Origin: Berberis thunbergii
Lineage: Eukaryota > Streptophyta > Magnoliopsida > Ranunculales > Berberidaceae
Length of the DNA: 64,000 nt
Assembly (NCBI GenBank): GCA_003290165.1
Contig: QNQO01009148.1
Location: forward strand, 62,001 to 126,000
Reading direction: 5' to 3'
Part shown: positions 12,363 to 25,091 of the stretch, piece by piece
How positions within the stretch are numbered: position 1 is the first letter of the stretch
How the letters are laid out: every line of letters begins with the position of its first letter
Notes under the pieces: model-generated
What the model was told of the DNA's origin: nothing
Database searches by the model: none
The model's input: only the letters and a program-made list of their open reading frames with translations
Program-made: the position numbers and the translations under genes

Positions 12363-15300
12363 TCACGTATGGACCCAAATGGGCGCCAAAGATACAGGCT
12401 TCTCATTCCTTGTATGAGCATTCTGAGCCCGTGCAGGAGGTGCGTGAACTGTTATTGGAAGAACCCATTCCCCTTTATCTCTTCCTTCTATAAGAAGAGG
12501 ATGATCATATCTGGCATAAAAAAAGATAAAGAAACACTGTTAGGGATGATGGTGTGGATGCTAGGGTTTAAATAAAAGAAAGTTGATAGAAAAAAGACAA
12601 AATCAATCAATATGGCAATCCATGTGATAAGACCTGATTTAGCATACAACTCCACAACAAAAGTATGTGATGAGCTGTAAGCAGAAGGTAGCATGGAAAC
12701 ACTAGGAACACAATTGAAACAAGAATCCTTCCCTATTTCTAAACGAGACAAAATGGAAGCTCTAGAACAAATAGATATAAAAAATAATCAACAAATGAGT
12801 CTCTAAGATTCTGTAATAATTTGGATTAATACAAATTGAGCCAGAAGTTTGGCTTATTGCAGTTGGATCAAGTGGAGGCTTGTATGGGTACAAAATACTA
12901 AAAATACAAGTAAGAGCCTTACTTCGTCCAGTCCACGTTCTTTGGAGATGTAAGGAACTCGAATCTAAGAGCCCACCGCACAGAAACATGGGAGGTGGAA
13001 AAGGACATGGGTCCATCCATAGGAATGGAAAAAAGAAAGCTAGTCTGCACCAAATCTGCAACAACCTCATAATGATCACTCTGAACCTACATGTGATAAG
13101 AAAAAACTTGATAAATCACAACGTATTGCCAATTATGAGCGCAAAGTTAGTTCTTTGTATAATCCAAATAATGAATTCAGAATAAATACAACGATGAAAT
13201 CCACATGGAAAAACATGCTTTCTAGAGTCGAACTCTATATATAACTAATAAATACAGATGACTGCACCACTGGCTTTCATTTGACATGCTCTGTTTATCA
13301 TGGAAATCCTCTTAGCCAGAGGATTATGATATGCTAACTGTATAAACTGCACTTCAGTGAATTGAAATAAGGCTGGCACATATAAGCTGTGAGACAATTT
13401 GAAAGCTTTGTTTCAACAAATTATGTCAGAATTAATCTTTCTTGCTTTTTTTTAAAGATGATCTCCATGTTAAGAACACAAAGAATGCCTACAAAATTCG
13501 CCGCATCCCACTGGAGGAAGGTTGGTGTTAGGCCCGTGATAGCCAACCATAGAAATTCGACACATCCCTTTGCATGGATTTTGGTTCAAAGAGATTAATG
13601 CCGGATGACCGCATTGCTTGGAGAACCAAAATATGTGTAGCCGACTCTGAGAGTATCGGGAATGGGCTGGGCTGATGACGACGACGATGATGATATGATA
13701 AGGGAATCAGTATTTGCATGGATGTGCAATGTCAGTATTTGCAATTTTCAAGTCAAGTTTAAGCCTATCTAACAATGTTGAACACGATGTCCAAAAAAAC
13801 ACAATACGAGATGCGCCAGGGAACACGCTGCAACCAACCTTTGATGCTTCCCTAAAGCGCTTTGGGTGTGCCAAACCGGCCATGTTCAACTTAATTGTTG
13901 TAAGGGAAAATCTTTCCTCTTAACTGATGCGTTGGAAGAGCATGATGGGGAAGGCAAATTGATATCCTTGGTTGCTGAACACACCACATGCACTCTTGAA
14001 CAAGCTTCTTCAAGCCGGGGAGTTTGATGTAATTGGGTATTGTAATTACTAATTAAATATGTTAGTAAGTGGGCTTGACTTACAAAGGCCCATATTAGAG
14101 TTGCAGTAGTCATATTAGGGTTAGATTTAAGTTTAATTGATTGTTTGCTAGGTTAGTCATTTGACTCAATAAATAAGGCATGAAGCTATGATTGTAAGAT
14201 GGATGAAAGATAATGAGAATTTTAGTTTTCAGTTATCTCTTTCTTTCGTAGTTTTAGTTTTAGTTCTATTCTTTTCTAGGTTAGAATACACAATGATTGA
14301 ACAAAGTTTTAGAAATCTTACCTTAGTAATTGTTGGTGAATTCCTTCTTGAAGGATGTACAATACGCTGGCTTATGGTCTCTGAAATCTCTAAAGTTATC
14401 GCCACCTACAAGATGTTTCAATCATTTATGACACCATGAAAAGCAACAAGAAATCAGATTTCTTTTGAAAAAATGTCCAATTTATTTCAGATTACCTCAA
14501 GGCATCTCCTAGCTCCTTCATCATGAAAGAATGTGAGAGTACCACCAATCTGTGACCAAATTATCAGATTTACTTCAAGAAAAGGAAAATAACAGAGTAG
14601 AGATGTGAAAAGAAAGAATGTAGGATGTACCGCGTCCCCAAAGTAATAAGTGGAGTCAGAGTTCTTTGGGGAAAAACGAAGCAAAACTTGGTCATCCAAC
14701 CTGATATTGTATGATCTTCCTCTAATAAAGCCTTCTGCTGCAAAATAATATTGCTGCAGATTAGCATACTCTACTAGAATCAAAACTCCCCAAGTATTCA
14801 AATCAGAATTCCTAACACTTAAAAGAGAAGAAAGTAGGATGATTTACATGCTACAGGTTCAATAATTCCAGGTGCAGGGGGCACTCCGGCACCAGCATCT
14901 GCAGAAAAGGGATCTGGGGGCTTTCTCTGATGATTAAGAGAGGCAACAGGTGAAGATTTCTTCCTAGGCGACAATATATCTGCTAGCAAATATATGCTAT
15001 CAGTCTTTGATAATATGATTAGCACATACTAGAATCTGGAGTTTCATAGTGCCCACACTCATTAAAATATTATATAGAACGATCTACAGAAATAATATTG
15101 TCCAGTAAAGACACTGAATCAAGAAATTCCAAACTATACATTGAACAGAGAAAAGTATAAGAGAACCATAATCTAACAAACACATTGTTTCATAAAACCA
15201 TTCTTATTTCTCGAAAATAGATCACATACCCCCACTTGAATCATACAAAACCTCAGCCACAGAAAGCCGAGGAACCGCAACATATGAAGATAAACTGGAG

Positions 15301-18300
15301 CGTTCTCCATGGGCATAGAGTGCATCCCTATTTGAAGACCTTGCAGCAGACGATTGCAAAGATAAAGAACTTCTGAGAGCCAGGTCTAAATTCCCTCTTG
15401 TGGGATTGTAGGAAGAGACAGATGAAACCTCATCTCTGGAGCTATCATAGCCTTCCTCGATGCCATCAGGTGTTTCGTTAGCTCTAACCTAATCAGATAG
15501 TAAAGATACTTCAATTAAAGAACGGATGACCATGATTATAAATGGAAACATAAAGTACACTGCCTGTGGATTATTTAACCATGCACCAATAGTCACGAGA
15601 AAACAAACACAGATGTGCTTCTAACAAAACGGTATACCAACTACCTACTTATCAGACCTACCCATTCTGTGTCTTCATCCTTCTCTTTCCAATACATATC
15701 CATTTGAATTGTTGAAGCAGGTAAGATCCCTGTAAACTTGATGGTGAGAATTTATATATAGATCCCAACATACATAGATGGATGCCTTTATCTATACTAA
15801 TCCTCAACTAATCTGCAAATCACTCATGGGAGATGTTGAGCTTGTTGAAAAAAACTGATTCATAATATAAATAAAACGACTGTTATCTGAAGTGCAATTC
15901 AATAATGCTGACAATAACACATGTGAAAGTCATATCTTTCTAGCCAAGTCTTCAGCTCAAAAGGGCATTAGCTTTCTAATGAAAGAGTAACAATGTCACA
16001 TGGCATCTTAAGTTAAATTTTTTTTTTCAATTTCTAGAATATTTAACAAATGGACTTGCAGAATGTCATAGTCTTTCAGCTCACAAATTACGCTTCATTC
16101 GAGATTGACTTTTCAGAGTGTGATGATTCCCAAACGAATCCTGAATAGATCCTTTTGGATGATGTGTATTGGGAAATTTGTTGATCCTAGACATCCACAA
16201 TTCATCTTACAAAAAAATAGATTGAAGCTTGGGAGGAAAGGGTATGGTTAGTTGGTGAGGATAGACATGTCATGATTGTAGGTGCAATTGTAGAGTTGGG
16301 TAAGGTACCATGGATACTCGGGATTTATCGGAATCAAACACTTGATTTATACATTTATTTATAGTTTTCCTATCACACTAATCTTTCCCCAACTAAGTAA
16401 GGTATGTTGCATATTGATGTGGATCAGTGGATAACCATTACATGTCAACTTATCATAACTAAACAATAATAAAGAACCACAGCCACATCAAAATAGCAAG
16501 TAGTATACCACAAACACTAGTAATATATAGAATACCACCTTTTTCTCTCTTGTTTCGCTTGTCCTTTCCTCCTCTCTAGCTTTTTGTGCACTTGAGATTA
16601 GGGTGATTTGGGAAGTGTGTGGTAAAAGTCTCACACCAAAATTTACTTTAAAACCTTATTTTTCTAATGTTCTAGTAATTGCCGATTTGGGTGGGCAATA
16701 AATCAACAGCTTGGCCAAATAATTGCCAATATAATTGTGCCAATTGAATCAGCCCAAATATGCTTGAGCGTTTTTTTTTGTAAAATTGCATAGATTGAAA
16801 TCCAAATAGAAGGATTTCATAACACGTCTTCTCAATCCAACGCCAAATAGAATAAGGTGACCATCCATTAGGGTTTCATAACACATACCTTGGTTTGGTT
16901 CTTCTTCTCCTCTTATACCTATATCTAAACTACAAAGTCCAGATAGACAAGGAATGGAACATTGAAATAAGGTGCTGATGAGATGAACAAGGTTGACGAT
17001 GAAACAGTAAGAAAATGGGGGGTCCAATTTGGATAGTAAAGGAAAGAAAGTTTCGGTGCCTAAAAGATGTAGCAAAAAAGGTAGTGGTTCTTCGCGGTTA
17101 GATGTTTAGGGGCTGAGCCACAAGCAAAAGTAAGGAGATGAGTGGTCAAACGAATCTCTCCATTTTTAACAGAGGAGAGAAGTCACAACGGAGTACTTTC
17201 AAAGTGGGGAAAGTAAACCATTTGAGCCTCAATGCATATTACGAGAAACCAATGGCAGAAAAGAAAGAAAAAAAAAAAAAGCTTGAGCTAAATCAATCAT
17301 CTAATGTTTTAAAATGAAAAATAATATTAAATATTTAATAAACTAAACATATGATTTATTTAATACAAAATCAGAGAGTCTAGGAGCACAGCGAGAAGTA
17401 AAAGTCGACTTGAACAGGACATTCTCATGGAAAACATGCAGGCACTATTGTTTAGGACACAAAGGGACATGTCGCTTGGACAGAGCAGAAGTGAGGTCAT
17501 GAGGAGCAGAATAGGCACAAGCACAGCCAGTTGAAAGGTATGCCAAATCGTAGCAATGAGATTTCAATCTGAGCAGGCCTATTTTCATGGTAGTATCAGA
17601 ATTCAGAAGCATGGAAACAACAATAAATGTCGTTCCAAAGGCACTTGAAGTGGAGCGCTAAAAGCCCCAAGAGAGATTCAGTACACTCCATTTTGACATG
17701 GTAGGTTGTGTTCAGGGGACATTAACATAGGAATATAAATTTATCTCATCAAATATACTGTTACTGTCTTTGACTTCGTGTTACGTATAAAGTATTAACC
17801 TTTATGCAAATATACACAGTTTTTCATGTGTAGTTGGTATGTATTCTAAGGATTAAATAAATACAATAAATAGTTCAACCACATTACACCATAAAAATTC
17901 AGTTTTGCAACACAAAAGAAATTTCCAAGAATAAATGCTGTAAAGATGAAGATAAATAAATGAATTCAAAAGTAGAACTCACCATTTCCTTGGCCTTCTT
18001 CAATAAGTAAGCCACTTGTTTTCTGTGTCACCCATATTTGAACTGGGATACGAGCTTCCTGCGTAGAATGAACTTCATGAGTAAAATTTCAAGAAATTGC
18101 ATAATAAATAAATAAACAGCTAAACTGAGCCATATCATAAAAAATAAAAATAAAAATAAAAATAAAAATAAAAATAAAAATAAAAACGAAAGCATCTTTC
18201 TTGTTTTAATAACAATATATACCTAAAAAATGAGAAAGAAGAAAAAGGGAAGGCATAGGATTTACTCTTTCCATGACCAAATATATCATGTTATATTTCT

Positions 18301-21300
18301 AAAATGATAAGCCTTAAAAGTTGAGGCAAATTATAGTTTTATTATCCTTAGGAAAATGGGTACAATTGAGGATATCCAATACAGAATTATAAGTTTATGG
18401 TAGAAATCAGTATGTTTCCTTGTGATGGCCCAGGTTTAATTAATGAAGTTACCTTTTTTACTTAAGTTGTTTTTATCTCGCTCTTCACCTTCTTTTTCCA
18501 ACAATAAAAATGTTTAGTTTAGTTTCTAGATTCATGCTTTCTCTTACTAATTAATTCGATTAGGAAAAGAGATGCTTAGTTTTTTAAACTTTAATACGAA
18601 ACATAAGTAATGGGACTGAAGTGTTTGCAATTTTCTCTATAAATTGAACCAATTCAATATATGTCTAATTTATTACATATATAATGAACAGGTAAACAAT
18701 ACCTAATGAATAACAAGGTTGTTCAACAATTCCTCTGTGAACCATACTCAAAATACCCGGAAACATTCACTACACAAATCTAACATTAATAACAATTTAA
18801 TTTACCAAAAAAAAAAAACTTGAAAAACAAATTATCGACTAAAAAATACTACCCAACTTTTTAGAAACCATTGCAGGTAATGGTCAGAAAGAAACTAAAA
18901 CTGAGGCAAGTAACATATGACCACAAATACCATCTATCACATATAAGAATAGCATCTAAAAACAAACCAGCTGAAGTAGATCCTTCATAGGCCCTTGACG
19001 AGAATGGCCATTTTCCAATAGCCGCCACCTTGCAGATAGTGTACTTCTAACATAGTAAAGATAACGAACGGTTGTACCCCTGTAAGTTGGTGGAATAATA
19101 CTTGGCAGCTCTGTTCGAACTACATCTGTAGAAAAGAAAGCCATTCTACTGTAATTACTTAATTTTTCTAATCGGTGAAAGAGAGCTTCCAAAAAAAGGA
19201 CACGTAAAAGAAGGATTATCTACAAAAATATAGCAAAGCAAAACAACAAAGAAATTGAATCCAAAATTAGACAGATATTTATCACATCTAAAAAATAATA
19301 AAATCTTATGAAGAAATAGCAGATGTTTTTCAATTCCCTGAAACTCCACTCTCTAAGATGTTCTAGAGCACAAATAAGATTCAGGTAATGGACTTACTAG
19401 TACACAAGTAAACCCTTTAGAATTAATATACGAATTCCATCCACTTTATTGGACTAACATTTTATTTTTGTTGGACTAACATATGATTTCAAAAGTGTTT
19501 CTATTGAACAGTTCAACTTTAAGATAGACACACATCTCATCAACTTCTCAAATGTACTCTTGATACACTACTTTAGAAATAGTGAACAATTAACCCAAAT
19601 TACATAAATCAAGTTCTGCTTTTTCATTATCACATGATTGTTTGATATGTACAACTCACTTTATCAGTATATTACTCACTTATTCATAATTTACATGCAA
19701 TTTTTGCAACCGCACTTGAAATATGTTATGTCCACATGGAATTTGCAAATGTGTGGAATGTATCTTATAACACTCTATGGTCCAAAATAGAAATGGAACT
19801 ACCGCTGCTACACTTAGGGACACAAGGAAGTAGATATTTCTTTTATCATCACTAGAAGGTTGTGAGGGATAAGGGTAATGAATGCGTGTAGGAAAGAGAG
19901 AAGGAACCCGGGCTATAAACCCAACTCCATAAATCAGCATTCCCAGACTTCATCAATTTAACAAGAAAACAAGATAGTAAGGGAAAATAATAATTTACTC
20001 ACACTTTTTTGTGCCACCAGAGGAAACAATCTGATTTGAAAGGAGAGATGGTGTTGAACAATCCAGAAAAACATGCTCACCTGTGGAAGCAAATGGAAAT
20101 TAATGAGACAGTAAAATAAACAACAATTAGAATCATGCAAGATCTGAAACATATCAGCTACAATTAATAGGCAATTTCCTCCATATGGTTTTATCTTTTT
20201 TGCACTTATGCTTGTAAGCAAGTGAGGTGGGTGAGGTGAGGGTTAAGCAACTGGCACTTTATTTGAGGAAAAAAAAAAAAGATATTTCCATTATAAAGAA
20301 GAAAACAAATGAAAATGGAAAATACAGATTGACCATTAAAAATGCTCCATAAGGTTCTCAGATTCGCTGCCTTGAAATTATAAGCCAAATGTTAAGAAAC
20401 AAGAAACTGGTGTAAGAACTGAAAACAGAACCTTAATGCTAATAGTTCATGCTAATAGCGTGGTCGCCGTTGTACATATATCTAAAGAGAACTTTATTTC
20501 CATATTCAGAGGGTTGAAAATGCTTTATTTTCTCAAACAACTAATAAATGTTAATGACAATGCAGTGAGATTACATTTGTGGCTTCACTTGACAATAGCA
20601 AGAACAGATTCTCTATAAAGACCAGAAAGCGTTTCCGGTCCTTGAGAACAAGACCTGCCTGCCAGCACCAGTTGACGCCATGTAGTCCGTACCAAAAAGG
20701 CATAAACACACAGTTTCTAAACTCTAACTAAAACAATCAAAACTGTGATCATCAAACACTGATCAATTGCCTAATAAACGCTGGTAGTTTATATGGCAAA
20801 GCTCATGCCAAAGACAAGTGTGATGTATCAAATCAGTCAAAAAGACTCAGAAATAGGTAACAGATGGTATACCTTTTTCCTCAACAAATATTTTTACAAT
20901 ATAAAGAATTAGCGTATACCACTAAAACAAGGCAATAATCATAAAGCAAAAAATGGGAAATTATATCGGAAGAACATCCATTTAACATGCAAGACAAACC
21001 ATATGAAAATGAATAAACCTTAACATAAGAGACAAGAACAAAAGAGCACCTCTTTTCTGTTTCGACTCTGGTGATGGCTTCTGAGTGGAGACCCACTGAG
21101 AATCCAACTTCTCGACTCCTTTCATTTCAAAGGTAAGTCTTTCTATCAGAAGGGAAAATACTTCATCAGCTTCATTCCCATATACACTGGATGAATTAGA
21201 GACCTCAGGGTTATGAACCTCAATTATTATATCTACAAATTCTCCAGGCATGTAAACATCTTTATTTGTTTGTAGTTTCATAGAAGGGAAAAGTTCTTTT

Positions 21301-21398
21301 TTTAGACTGTTCACAGAGGCATCAGCTGTTTTCTCCTCAGATGAAAATAAACCTCCAATTCCAAAAAAAGAGAAGCCCGGTGAAACCTTCGAAGGCAT
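12363..21398 (-). CDS. RGP1: RGP1 family protein (Ric1-Rgp1 Rab GEF subunit), 558 aa
   Basis: Homologue of yeast Rgp1, which with Ric1 forms the guanine-nucleotide exchange factor for the Ypt6/Rab6 GTPase in endosome-to-Golgi traffic; the plant role is inferred from family. CDS exons in transcript order: 21398-21050, 20080-20003, 19125-18968, 18058-17983, 15729-15662, 15488-15230, 14979-14848, 14737-14631, 14549-14496, 14405-14322, 13086-12923, 12510-12363. They sum to 1677 nt, all phases agree and the stop is TGA. The start is ATG at 21398 (MPSKVSPGFSFFGIGG); an upstream GTG in frame is not a plausible plant start. Recognised segments include MPGEFVDIIIEVHNPEV near the N-terminus, YRGTTVRYLYYVRS, the C-terminal RLDDQVLLRFSPKNSDSTYY, HPSRRNSPTITK and GPMSFSTSHVSVRWALRFEF. 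The intron between 13087 and 14321 contains a dispersed repeat; the one between 15730 and 17982 is 2.25 kb and featureless to me. Confidence 0.9.
13524..13634 (-). repeat. Dispersed repeat, copy 2, inside an RGP1 intron
   Basis: Inverse match to 2900-3011 (shared core CCAAGCAATGCGGTCATC and GCATTAATC). It lies in the intron 13087-14321 of RGP1, in the same transcriptional direction as the gene. Upstream in repeat orientation are GAGTCGGCTAC and an (ATC/GTC)n tract. Confidence 0.5.
18138..18186. repeat. (AAAAAT)n microsatellite in an RGP1 intron
   Basis: About eight tandem AAATAA-type hexamers in the intron 18059-18967. It should vary in length between individuals. Confidence 0.9.
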
Positions 21399-21939
21399 TT
21401 CTTCAATGCACACGATTCATCCAAATGGACTAGCCATGAACAACCAGGTAACCACTGAGTTCCAAACTTCCAAGCTTGTAGATGATTAACAAATTCATCT
21501 GAATACTTCTTATCTACACATGAATCAGATTAGAGATACGCATTGAAAACACGCAAAAAAGTTGAATGGAAATTTAAAATGCAAAGATAGATTTAGAGAT
21601 GTAATAATCTAGGGGATCTGATGAGCAATGGCAATTGAATCGATGTAAGAGAGAGGAATACCTTAGGAAGATCGGATCATCGAAGCCTAAATCGATGGAT
21701 GAATTGGGCGTATCTACCATCAGATCTGTGCGAAAGCTAGAAAGATGAGAAGAAACGGTAATTGATCGAGAAGTTGGGATGCGATGGGATGGGATCTGAT
21801 TAGAAATTATTTGAAACCCTAAATCTCGAGGTTTTGATTTGTTCAGGTGACGATGACGAAGGTTTCCACGTGAGTGGGAGAGAGACGAAGAGAGTTGAAG
21901 ATCGTTTCGACTTTCGAGCACACTCGCGCCTGAATGTGT

Positions 21940-22860
21940 TGCGCGAGTTGGAACATTCTCTAATTCCTTGGTAGTACTGACACTGACTTGTAACGAACGA
22001 CCGTGATGAAATTTTAGGAAAGAATTATTATTTTTGAGTTGCCAATTTTTTATTCAGTTTGAAAATTATATATTTTTCGTTGGGCCAATCTCAATTTCTT
22101 TATATTTTAACATTAGTTTAGTTTGTGTAATATATAAGAGTTTAAAATGTTTAAACTATATTGATAACTTCAAAATTATAATTGAGGTTTTTATTATTTT
22201 TATACACAACGAAATATTTTACAAAATGTTTTTCAAAATCAAATTATCGAAATTACTTCAAAAAATGAAATCACAATTCTTGGTGACCGGTGACCACTGG
22301 TGACCACCAGTGACCAAGAATTGTGATTTCGTTTTTCGAGTTAATTTCGATTTTCCTGATTTAAGAAACATTTTGGTGTGTAAAGGAAAAAACGTAAAAA
22401 TTTCGGGAATAAGAAAAATATATAATGAATTTGGAGGGTATATTAAATATGTGAAAAAATAATATGCAAGTAAATAAATTTATTAAACACATTAAATAAA
22501 ATTAAAATACATATAATTAGAAAATCAAGTGATAGTTTAAAAATCAATATATAAGTAGAAGAAGTGATAATCATAAAATTAAGGAGTGTTTCAAAAATCA
22601 ATAAATAATTAGAATAAATGAAAAATAGTAATAATAACCTCGAAGTTAAAAATATGTAAAATTTAGTAGTTTGTTTTGTATTTTTACGAAAAAACCTCAA
22701 AATAAAAATAAAAATAAACCTCAAAAATGTATTTATTCTTTCGCTCCTTTTCTCTTATTTTTTCATTTCATAATTTCAAAATAACGAAAATTTCGCAAAA
22801 TAACCATCCTTCCCACGGACTACAAAATCTCTTAGAAAGAATAGTTGTTTCTATATTTAT
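21940..22860. other. Upstream region of RGP1 with a long imperfect palindrome
   Basis: RGP1 reads leftward, so this is its upstream DNA; the 5' UTR probably begins around 21.9-22.0 kb. The only clear structure is the foldback at 22190-22430. The rest is AT-rich, and its open frames are low-complexity. Confidence 0.5.
22190..22430. repeat. Foldback element with perfect 18-bp core stem and GGTGACC loop
   Basis: GAAATCACAATTCTTGGT (22267-22284) pairs perfectly with 22313-22330. The 28-bp spacer contains self-complementary GGTGACC units (GGTGACCGGTGACC, then CTGGTGACCACCAG). Weaker pairing continues outward for ~85 bp per arm (CAAAATGTTT and ATCGAAATTA blocks on both sides). Confidence 0.75.
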
Positions 22861-22863
22861 CTT

Positions 22864-22906
22864 GTGAAATTCTAGGGGACGCCTCTCTCACCCCCTAGAA
22901 TTTCAC
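22864..22906. repeat. Minimal hairpin remnant of the GAAATTCTAG-type MITE family
   Basis: GTGAAATTCTAGGGG (22864-22878) and CCCCTAGAATTTCAC (22892-22906) form a perfect 15-bp stem around a 13-nt loop. The same AATTCTAGG end is seen in the 45.5 kb MITE, so this may be an internally deleted copy. Confidence 0.6.
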
Positions 22907-22996
22907 TAGATGAGCCCATATATGGAGCGAGCCTCTTTCCCCTTTATGCACATCTCGAGGATAATGGGCGGCTCGCTCCCTAGATGGGCTCATCTA
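22907..22996. repeat. Hairpin MITE abutting the left end of the MULE
   Basis: Arms 22907-22933 and 22970-22996 (TAGATGAGCCCAT then GGAGCGAGCC) are complementary with few mismatches. The loop carries TGCACATCTCGAGG, a motif also found in the MITEs at 45.5-48.9 kb. Confidence 0.6.
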
Positions 22997-23019
22997 TCTC
23001 ATTACCTAATTAATTACTT

Positions 23020-23725
23020 CAGTTTGTCTAATTGTCGAGGAAAACAACGAGGAAATGGGCGAGGGAGGCTCTTGCGCACATCTGCATCATTTCGAAAAAA
23101 AAAGGGAGGGAATCAAAATTTGGGGGAAAAAGAAAGAGGGAACCTCTCCCTCTCCCCATTTCCATCTCGCCCATACAGAGACAGATGCAGAGACAGAGAA
23201 GAAATCACTCTCTCCTTCTCCCCAAACGCAGCTAGAGTAATGTCGAAACCGTCCCTCTCCCCAAACGAAGCTCGAGAGAGAAGCCCTTCCATCTCCCCCA
23301 ACGAAGCTCGACAGAGAAGAGAAGTGGGAGACGAATCGCCACCCTCTCCCAAAAGGTAAAGCTGCTACCTTTGTTTAACTGTATTTTCCCTCTCATTCTC
23401 TCCCTCTTTGTGGGTGATTTCTTGTTGGGGATTTCTAGATCTAGGGTTTCTACTAGGGCTAGGGCTAAAAATTTGAATGCGCAATTCAATTTTTTATTTT
23501 TGTTTTTGTTTTAAAGTTTAATTTGGTGGAGATTTTGATTAGAGTGTTTGAATTTAGTGGAGATTTTGAATAGAGTGTCTAATTACTTTAAATCTACTGT
23601 TAGTGTTTGGAAATTTATGGTTTTTCAGGTTAGACAGTTTGGTGACATGAGTTGGAAGTACAGTTTGGTGATTGAATTTGAAGAATTAGGTTTTTATCAG
23701 GTTGTTGTCGTCGTACATTATGTGA
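23020..23725 (+). repeat. Left terminal inverted repeat of the MULE
   Basis: Matches 32421-32993 in inverse orientation. It holds a ~36-bp internal repeat in three degenerate copies (CCCCAAACGAAGCTCGA units, 23215-23330) and a short reading stretch starting MSWKYSLVIEFEELGFY (from 23648). The left copy has ~150 bp (about 23478-23625) absent from the right copy. Confidence 0.85.
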
Positions 23726-24017
23726 TTTTGGTTTTGTTTGCTAAAAATGTCAGTTTTGACTGAAAATGGAAGTTCTTAATTGTTAGATTTTATTCAATTT
23801 ATGTTTAGTGGAAGTTTAATTAGATGGATTTGTTAATTCATTTGTTTCCCCAATTTGAGCAAATTAATGAATTCTCTTGATGTTACTGATTTTGTTACTT
23901 ATTCATACATGTTTGTACATCAAATGCTGTAGAAGAAGATAAGTAGCCTTAATCAAGCATCTTAATTTTGATTTGGGTGTACTTGAATGATAAAGATGGG
24001 TTGTATGGTTCCTCTAT

Positions 24018-24202
24018 TTGGTGAAGTTACAAGGATTTGTAAGCTAATTAGAAACCGTTTAAATTAGAATTTCTAAAGCTAATTGGTGAAGTTACAAGGA
24101 TTTACAAGGATTTTGATTTGTAAGCTAATTATAATTTCTGAAGCTAATTGGTGAAGTTACAAGGATTTTGATTTGTAAGCTAATTAGAATTTCTGAATTG
24201 GA
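24018..24202. repeat. Three-copy tandem repeat (~55-65 bp) in the MULE interior
   Basis: Units contain GGTGAAGTTACAAGGATTT and TAAGCTAATTA(G/T)AA. They lie between the left TIR and the transposase. Around 24540-24735 there is a second set of loosely repeated GCTATATTAGTT(G/T)C phrases. Confidence 0.7.
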
Positions 24203-25091
24203 TTTGTTGTTCAATTTATTAGATCTTTCACATTTTCCTTTTGTAGCAATTTTGAATGTCTTATTATTTGTTTTGATTGTAAAAATTTGTGAAAATTTTC
24301 CTTTCATTGTAAATGTGAAAAATGGCACCCAGTTTGTCTAACTGATCTGAACTTTAATATACAAAATGGGTGCCAGATTTAATTGTATGCATTGTAAAAC
24401 TGGGTGCCATTTTGTATATTGAAGCTGATCTGAACTTTAATACTGAATGTTAATCTGTATATTAAGCACAGATTGTTTTATTTTTGTTTTCCATATACTG
24501 ATTGATATGTTTGGGACTGCTTCCAAGTTTCTAAAAATTGAAACTCATTCATGCTATTAGTTGTTTTGCTATAATAGTTTTGATATTGAATTCAAACATT
24601 TTGCTATATTAGTTGCTTTACTATAATCGGCCCTATAATAGTTGCTATATTAGTTGTAGTATGAATATGATTTTGACATGCTATATTAGTTTCTTTGCTA
24701 TAATCAGTCGTATAATAGTGTTGTTATATTAGTGTGAAAAACCTTACGCCTTTTATCATGTAAGATTCTATCTTTCTTTTATTGTACATTTTAATAAATC
24801 ATATCTTTCTATTATCTTTTATATTTTATAAATTATCTAGTTTGATCTTACAGTTAATCCCCAAGTGTAAACCAAGAAATTGGCTTGAGGCTGTATCGAT
24901 CTCTAGTATAGTTTAGAAAATTTTTGTATTGTACTGCATGTTTTGTATGTCGTTTCTATTGCTTTAGTTTAAAAGTTATACCACCAAATATATATAAAAA
25001 TAAATAAAGAAAAAATTGGACCGACTTGACCAAAGTAGGTAATTATGCATCTATGTTTTAACTGTTGTATATTATAACACATATTTCAGGT

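Noticed and set aside
22443..22724. 93-codon minus-strand frame with hydrophobic residues
   Set aside because: Composition follows AT-rich DNA (Phe/Ile/Leu/Tyr) and no motif was seen.
22910..23489. Several overlapping open frames of 60-150 codons on both strands
   Set aside because: They lie in the MULE terminal repeat and its minisatellite. Frames are open on both strands because of CTC/GAG-rich repeats, and matching frames occur in the right TIR.
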